A stretch of DNA of 64,000 nucleotides from contig NW_026570221.1 of assembly GCF_019649055.1 (NCBI RefSeq), forward strand, positions 4,402,001 through 4,466,000, read 5' to 3'. The translations under genes and the position numbers were made by a program. The stretch is from Paramacrobiotus metropolitanus (taxonomy: Eukaryota > Tardigrada > Eutardigrada > Parachela > Macrobiotidae). Below, piece after piece: positions 57,203 to 64,000 of this stretch (within the stretch, counting starts at the first letter, position 1; each line of letters begins with the position of its first letter). The notes below the pieces were generated by a model. The model did no database searches, had not been told where the DNA came from, and saw only the letters and a program-made list of their open reading frames with translations.

Positions 57203-58429
57203 GTTTCCGTGGTGTGTTCGGATTTGTTCGAAAATTTCTCGTTGCATTCTTGGGTTTTGCATTAGATTCTTAAATTGTTGTCATTGAAAAGCTCACTCGT
57301 TTACGTGTGTAGCCGGGAGAAAGGTGCGCAGGTAAAATTAACAGTGCCTGTTCACCGGAATCGGCCCCACCTTTGTGCTTGCTCACCTACGCTTTTCCCC
57401 CCAGTCATCCACCCTTGTTGCCGATGTGCTTTCGACATAATAAAAGAGAATGTTTGCTTGCAGATTGTGGTTATTATTTTGCGACACCAATGCATTGTCC
57501 ATTACGAAAACAACAGCCACTACTTCGACGAATTCCATATTCCGGCTCCCTATCAAGTTCGATCCCACATTCCGGCTCCCAGCTAGTTGAAAATGCTTTT
57601 AAACCCAATTTATTGGAAGCTTGGGCAAAATTGCTTTCTGACCAGAAAAATAATTTATAGCAATCTCAATAAGAAAGCAAAACAGCCTACTGGATGTTTT
57701 CACACATGCACGACACACACATGCATTGATACCGTACAGGTGTAAAAAAATCGAGCTACTTGTTTTTATTGTTTTTCATTGCTATTGATATTAATATAAT
57801 TGGTACACTAATCAGAAAGCAGTTTTGTCAAAGTTTCCAATACATTCAGTTAAAAGGCATTTTCAGAGAGCCGGGAGCCGTAATATGGGATCGGACTAAA
57901 TAGGGAGCCGGAAAAAGGAATTTGTCGAAGTATGGTAAGCCGAGTACGCTCTAAACGTTGCAGGTAGCTTGAAATCTAAACTTTGTAGACACGCATCTCA
58001 GTTGGGCGGGAGCGCTTTCATTGGCTACATTTACTAACTAGGAAAATGCACGTTAGCGTGCATTGGTAGACCTGAGCGCAGCTTAGTTTTACACGGTGCA
58101 AACTTTATTATCCGAAATATTTTTGTGCACATATGTTTATTTCGAGGTTTGAGTCGAATCAAAGCATCAAGTTAAAGCACGAAATCATTCGTGGTAATGT
58201 GCTGTAAAAGTGCACGTAATAGTAACTTCGTCATCGTTTAGCACTGTTGGTACTTAATGTATTTGTCATATGTAATGCACTTGTAATATGAATTACAAGC
58301 ATTCGTTTCCTTATACAAAATGTATACAAAACAAAATACAAAAAAATATATACAATTAATACAAAATATACAAAATGTTTTTCCTTATACAAAATGTATG
58401 TTTCCTTATACAAAAGTGCAAACAAAAGT
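57203..58429. other. Intergenic, with an AT simple repeat
   Basis: No supported gene. From 58300 to 58420 there are repeated tacaaaat/ccttatacaaaatgtat units. Confidence 0.4.
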
Positions 58430-58437
58430 GTAATGTG

Positions 58438-59051
58438 TAGTGTTGGGTAGTAAAAGTCCTTGCCAATATGCTTATTTTTACTATCTGCTTTTGGAAGCTT
58501 ACTTATTTTTACTTACTATTTAAAATTTTTCGGGACTTTTACTTACTTTTACTTACTATTTCAATTTTTCTAAGGACATTTACTTACTAAATTAAAGTAA
58601 ATTTACTAAATAAATGTAATTAGGACTGAAAGTGTCGAATTGCGTTAGTTTCAAAGCGCTGAAAAGTACTGAAAATGGCGCAGAAAATTTTCTTATGCAT
58701 TAATAGAGCTATACAGCCATGCAGGCGCATACTGAAAAGTAAATACTGCTGCTTTTTAGGGCGGTAGGCTGTCAGCCAAATACTGCACACTCACTTTACC
58801 TGCGAGAGGCGGCGGCTAACAATTTTACATAACGCTTGATAAAACGAATTAGTAAATAATTTAGTAAACGATTTTTATTTAGTCAACGCTAAACCTTAAT
58901 ATTTACTTACTTTTTACTATTCCGGCAGCACATTTACTTACTTTTTCTTATTTTGTTTCCAAAACCTTACTATTTACTAGACTTTTAATATTAGGCGGAC
59001 TTTTACTAAGTAAATGGCCGTTATTTAATTTTATTTAGTAGCACAACACTA
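58438..59051. mobile_element. hAT-type non-autonomous element, 614 bp
   Basis: The left end TAGTGTTGGGTAGTAAAAGT and the right end, reversed, TAGTGTTGTGCTACTAAATA are typical hAT termini. GTAATGTG occurs on both sides (58430-58437 and 59052-59059), a perfect 8-bp target duplication, the length made by hAT transposases. The interior has repeated tttacttactwttt blocks and no protein frame. Confidence 0.85.
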
Positions 59052-60068
59052 GTAATGTGCAGCATACTCAATCAAAAACAGATTACAAGAAACTGCCTCG
59101 GCTATGCCTCCCCGTTTCTTGTGGTCTTCAACCACTTCGTGTGATTTCGAATGAATATTTATTAGCTAACATATCTATTTTGTCAAAACATGATTAGTAC
59201 AGCGAATAATACAGATTTTACATAACAATCAATTCATCCTTTTCTCAGCCTCGATTCCTCGAAAGCGTTCCCTTTGGTTGTACAGAAAATTTTTATTTTA
59301 TCACCCTACCCGAAAACAAACTTGAAATCTCATTGCCAATAATGTACGAGTTATCCTAATAAGTGAAAATGATCGTAATGAAAGGTCAGCCGTTTAAAAG
59401 ATGAATGTTGTCAAATAAGATTTCAATTTTGTTTTCACCAAGTGTTTTTTTTTTGACAACAGCCAGTATAATTAGCAAAATGCCTGCGCTGATTTACACT
59501 AATAAAAATGATCGAATTTAAACATAAAAAAAACATCCAAAATCGTTAGTGCCACTCATGGCCTTCGGACGTGCAGACAGTGTACCAAAAACGGCTGCTG
59601 CATTTCCACGGACTACAGCTAGACCAAGAACTTATTATAGGTAGAAGGACTGGGAAGCGATTCTGCAACGGTCGACTACCTCATCACTGTCGCATACATA
59701 CAGAATGCACTGCTGTGCTATTGCTTACCACAGAACCACAGATTTTTTTGTCCCTTTTTAAAGATATTTTCAGTTCTTTTCTCCTCTAAAGCTTTCTGAT
59801 ACTTTAACAGATCATATTGAATTTAGAAACCCAAACAAGAGGGGCTAGAAATAGAAGAAAAAAGAAATATACTGAGAAAACTGACAAAAACCGTAAAAAA
59901 AAACGCGCATCTGTCACCATGGTAGCCACCCTCCCGTGTATGCGAGAGTGATGACGTCAAACGGTAGGTTACCAGTCCTTCTCACACTGTAGTAAGTACT
60001 TGGCTAGACTTAATCGTTGTCTCAGAAACAGCGGGTTTTTCCACAATGGATATTTTGGATATATTTCC

Positions 60069-60129
60069 ACATTTGCGAGCGTGGATTGCAGGCAGCAGGT
60101 TGCAGCCTGTAATCCATGCTCGCAAATGT
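60069..60129. repeat. Strong isolated hairpin
   Basis: Two 25-base arms (acatttgcgagcgtggattg.. and ..caatccatgctcgcaaatgt-type complement) match at 23 of 25 positions around an 11-base loop. The size would suit a small structured RNA precursor, but equally a tiny palindromic repeat. Confidence 0.6.
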
Positions 60130-60289
60130 CCTACCACTTCCAGACTTGACCACGCGAAGCCGTCTCGGACGATGCAACGACCGAAGACAGCCCGGACAGT
60201 AATTTCCGGAATGCGCCCACGAGCGCTGGGGGATATCAACAACCTTCGTAAGCACAAAGAATCCCAGTCGGTGTTGCTAAACTTGCATA

Positions 60290-60930
60290 GAATGTCCAAT
60301 TTAGGACATTAAGTGGTTCTATGGGGATTAAACCAACAGACTAGGACACAACCACCTCAACAAATAGAACCACATAGAACCACAATAGAACCCATAGAAC
60401 CGCAATAGAACCTTCATAGAACCACAATGAAACCACGTGCAAAGTCACAAACCGGCGTACTCCCATACTAGCCCTCTTTTCTGGCGCCCATAGAACCACA
60501 TAGAACCACCATAGAACCTCCATAGAACCACCATAAAACCTCCATAGAACCATCATAGATCCACAATGGAACCGGGTACAAACTCACGAACCGGCGTACT
60601 CGCATACTAGCCCTCTTTTCTGGCGCCCATAGAACCACATAGAACCACCATAGAACCTCCATAGAACCACCATAGAACCACAATGGAGCCACGTGCACAG
60701 TCACAACCCGGCATGGTGCCATACTAGCCCTATTTTCTGGCGCCCATAGAACCACATAGAACCACCATAGAACCTCCATAGAACCACCATAGAACCACAA
60801 TGGAACCACGTGCAAAGTCACAAACCGGCGTACTCCCATACTAGCCCTCTTTTCTGGCGCCCATAGAACCACATAGAACCACCATGGAACCTCCATAGAA
60901 CCACCATAGAACCACCTACATAGTCACAAG
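60290..60930. repeat. Tandem array, ~116-bp unit, rich in catagaaccacc
   Basis: About four and a half units of the form catactagccctcttttctg + gcgcccatagaaccacatag + aaccaccatagaacctccat + further copies + cacgtgcaaagtcacaaaccg + gcgtactc. The left edge is the palindrome atgtccaatttaggacat. Long open frames on the minus strand (for example 60468-60896) reflect the repeat and are not genes. Array sequence resumes at 61799 after the inserted element. Confidence 0.8.
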
Positions 60931-60936
60931 CCGGCA

Positions 60937-61791
60937 ATGCCGGCTTTTGTCGCAAACCGTATACGGCATCACCGTATACGGTATACTGTACGGTCAAACC
61001 GTAAGGATCCGTATAAAAAATGAGTTCGGTAACAAGATTACCGTACGTAACCGTATATAACCTGGTTACGGTAATACCGTAACCGGATAAAATGTTTCCT
61101 ACGGTAAGTTACGGCATGGCGCTTTTTAAATGAAAAAGTAAACAACAGTTTAAATGAAGTTGGTACCGGACCTCCTGTTCACGTTTATCGCAACTTCACT
61201 CTTGCCTTAAACAAAACAATTGCATGCTGTAATTCAGTTTCAGCGCTCGTCACAGTGACCATATGCAAATTGACATATAAGGTAACCGTGTTGCTGATTT
61301 CAATAGAAACGCTGCGGTTGTTGCATTTCGTAACTGGAAGCACTTCCTTCAATCCCCTTACGTACTAACGATCCTTAGTACTGTAGCCTGACCTCTCAGT
61401 TATTTTAATATCGAGATATGGTACTTTCGACTGACGCTGTGACGCATCTTAAGCGCACAATGTTTTAACTCGGTATTCTGAGTTAAGTTGCTTGCAAGTG
61501 TAAAATATGTCGAAAGTTCGTTTGCCACGATTTCCGACGAGGAGGGGAACGAGAAATCGAAGGTAAATGGAAACGCGGGCGTTTAAACTTACTTAACTTA
61601 AACACTTAACTTGCAATTTAACTTAACTTAAAAATAAAGATGCGGTAGTTTACCGTACCGTAATGGGCTGGCAAACTTTTGTACCGTAACCGTACAGACG
61701 CAGAACATGGCTGCCGTAAGAGCACCGTAGGCCGTAAAACGCTACGGTAAAACCGTACGTAAAGAAAGTTTTGTACGGTTTGAGACCTCTT
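60937..61791. mobile_element. 855-bp element rich in ACCGTA, inserted in the array
   Basis: Array sequence ends in gccggca (60930-60936), and the same 7 bases (61792-61798) precede its resumption (tgcttccatactagtcctct). Both inner ends are dense in accgta/tacggt with partly inverted caaaccgta blocks. No protein frame. Confidence 0.6.
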
Positions 61792-61839
61792 GCCGGCATG
61801 CTTCCATACTAGTCCTCTTTTCTGGCGCCCACTATATAC

Positions 61840-63060
61840 AAGTCAGTTAATACAGCTTTTTTTAGCTTTATTTTGATTGTTTATTGTATCTTGTACGACG
61901 CTTCTGTCAATTAATATGAATTTTCGACTCTTATTGTTAAAATAGTACCATGCCCAGACGGCCAGACGTGTCATTACCGACATGACATTTTCAAACGACC
62001 AGTATTGGCCAGTGAGCAATAATTTTCGGAACTTTGCTTCATTTTTTTATAGATCTTAGCAATTTTTTATCCTGTGATTTTTTTAGTATATCTGATGTAG
62101 GGGTGGCTGTACAGATTAGCAAGACCTCCGGGATCCAAGTTTGGTCAGTTTTGATCATGTCTGGTCGCCCTCTGGACCTCCGGATATGGCCAAGCTTACG
62201 GTTATATATTTTAAACTGTCGTCTAAGTTAACTTCTTTGAAATAAAACCAACAGAAACGACATATGACTATAACAACGGAACACCGAAATGAGCGGTCAC
62301 CGAACTGAGTGCTGGTTGAGCAGAGCGTGAGCCGAAATATTTCCGCCGATCCGCGTCCCCTCATTGTGTACCCTACCGTCCCTACGAGCTTTATATGACA
62401 ACGTCAGCGATCACGTGTACCTATGTGTATTTATGGTGATGGGCTAAGCAGCACCCATGTGACCGAGAACTTTATTGCGCAAACGCTTGTGCATCAGATC
62501 TACTCTATGACTCGGCAGCAAGACCGCTGCTAAATAACGGACTGACTGCTGGAGCCTGGAGGCGTAAAAGCTTTCTTATAATATAATTATGGGAATGGCC
62601 GGTTCAGGTTAAGCACTGAAAGCAGTACTTCCGTTGTGGCTAAAATAAAATATGACTGTCAAAATGACAGGAAGTGATGTAAAGCTTGTGTAATATGCTC
62701 TGTGTGAAATGCCAATGAGGTACCCGTCCGCTAGTAGAACATGAGAGTAGGAAGCATGTCGTGACTCCATCACAATAAACGTTAACCGAAATGATCGCAT
62801 GCCGCCGAAATGTAACGCAGCCAACGTAATCGGACGCGTTTGTCAGAAATACTTTAGAATCCCATGAATTATTTTAGATATTTTATTGCTCTGCGTTTTG
62901 GAATGGTTTATAGGTTCTCCTAGAATTACTTATGCTACTTTAATCGTGTTTGAGAAGCTTATGTTACGTGACCCTCACAGTTAGAATGTCGTCAGTGAAA
63001 AGTCGGTTTCTATCAAACGCTGTTCGCCAAAACTGTTATTTGTCGGCTAGTCATTTACGT
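61840..63060. other. Intergenic, nothing supported
   Basis: Short frames (62034-62231, 62609-62824 reverse) show no domain. No repeat match to the rest of the window was noticed. Confidence 0.35.
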
Positions 63061-63089
63061 AAAACGCACCCGGACAATTGGGAGTGGGA

Positions 63090-63280
63090 CATTTCGCCGC
63101 ACACAAACTCGACGCGCGACTTTTCGCCGCGACGGCATTTCGCCGCCGGACATTCGAACGCTTGGACACTTCGGCTCGAGACATCATGCTTTTAGACACT
63201 TCATCTTTGCGACATTTCGACGCAAGACATCTGGTCGCGGACATTTCGTTTTGGGACTTTTCGAACGATGCGAACAATCG
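63090..63280. repeat. Degenerate repeat of GGACATTTCG motifs
   Basis: At least eight variants of gacatttcgccgc (gacttttcgccgc, ggcatttcgccgc, gacattcgaac, gacacttcggc, gacatttcgacgc, gacatttcgttt, gacttttcgaac) occur with spacing near 20 bases. It resembles a decayed minisatellite. Confidence 0.55.
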
Positions 63281-63339
63281 CCGCAAAACCAAATCACCGG
63301 GCCTAATTCTCACTAGGTTTTCAGTTTTTTAGGCTTGTT

Positions 63340-63510
63340 CTTAGTTTTTCTTAGGTTTCTTAGGTTTCTTGGGTTTTTCTGGTTTCTTTAGTTTCTTTGG
63401 TTTCTTTGGTTTCTTTGGTTTCTTTGGTTTCTTAGGTTTCTTAGGTTTTTTTGGTTTCTTTGGTTTCTTTGGTTTCTTGGATTTCTTAGGTTTTTTTAGG
63501 TTTCTTAGTA
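63340..63510. repeat. ttctttggt microsatellite
   Basis: Tandem ttctttggt/ttcttaggt units. The Lys-Pro-Lys-rich frame on the minus strand is produced by the repeat and is not a gene. Confidence 0.9.
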
Positions 63511-64000
63511 TAACCGTGGACTGTGAAAGAGTCCAGGACGGAAGCCCAGACTGACAGGACTCCGTGTAGTGTAGAACGTGACGTTTTAAGGAAGAAATGC
63601 ACAACGCACGATATCTAGTCTACGTTATACACTTTATTAGCGTTCTCGATCATGGATCAAAACACACTGACGTTCATCCCACTCAGAGAGCCAAATTCCA
63701 TCTGCTCTCGACAACTCTAATACACTGCGCAGCAGTGAACACAATGAACGGCAGTAGCCGACCAATCAGAGAAGCGCTGCGTCACAGACGGCAGTTCCCC
63801 ACGGAGTGGTGCAACGAAGCACTCCCGTAGTGCCGGTAGCGTCACGAAGGTGGACGCAAGGGAGCCATCGCCTCACATTAGGTTTTCTTATGTTTCTTAG
63901 GTTATGTACTTATGGTTTATTTGGCTTGTTAGGTTTTCGTATTTATTTTTAGATTGTTCTCACGTAATTTAAGATCTAAAGATTTCTTTTCATTTTTTTA
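63511..64000. other. Window end, nothing supported
   Basis: A GC-richer patch at 63640-63870 has a short open frame without a recognisable domain. After it the ttaggttttc-type low-complexity sequence returns. Confidence 0.35.

Noticed and set aside
60468-60896. 142-codon open frame on the minus strand with repeated Trp-Phe-Tyr-Gly-Gly-Ser motifs
   Set aside because: Produced by the 116-bp tandem array, whose unit happens to lack stops in this frame. Its protein repeat follows the DNA repeat exactly.
63341-63604. Lys-Pro-Lys-Lys-rich frame
   Set aside because: Translation of the ttctttggt microsatellite.

Overview
The window looks like nuclear DNA of a small invertebrate animal. It holds rhodopsin-type receptors, a complement-like thioester protein, exportin-1, HSP70s and PHD fingers, with GT-AG introns mostly 65-130 bp long unless a transposon sits inside them. 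The compact introns, AT-rich spacers and lineage-restricted families would suit a tardigrade or another small ecdysozoan, but that is inference: no marker gene here fixes the taxon. Genes are sparse, and most of the 64 kb is repeats, transposon remnants and broken gene copies.

Layout. 0-6.4 kb: the last exon of an unknown gene, a broken copy of a 565-aa novel-family gene, and a multi-pass membrane protein. 7.6-13.9 kb: a leucine-rich-repeat gene copy broken by a 4,373-bp element that has terminal inverted repeats, a 3-bp target duplication and a captured, decayed exportin-1 fragment. 14-20 kb: two receptors on opposite strands, a 5'-truncated copy of the same gene family, and a non-LTR retroelement tail. 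20.8-23.5 kb: the intact three-exon copy of the novel gene on the minus strand. 24.7-26.8 kb: a decayed thioester-protein gene. 27-33 kb: minisatellite-bearing inverted-repeat elements, two Ulp1-like/PHD units, an integrase-like exon and a retroelement tail. 34-49 kb: a lid-less HSP70 (minus) and a divergent HSP70-like gene (plus), arranged head to head, each with an intron of about 4 kb filled by a foldback element with the same termini. 49.7-51.1 kb: a tyrosine-recombinase retroelement. 53.5-57.2 kb: the end of a second element like the one at 8.9 kb, then the most complete leucine-rich-repeat gene. 57-64 kb: a hAT-type element, a 116-bp tandem array interrupted by another element, and simple repeats.

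The recurrent theme is inverted-repeat DNA that picks up other sequence: elements carrying minisatellites, elements nested in introns, and one carrying a host gene. Many broken genes differ from an open frame by one base in a homopolymer, so some apparent pseudogenes could be assembly errors. The 4.37-kb insertion, the catalytic substitutions, the 11-bp duplication and the in-frame stops cannot be explained that way.
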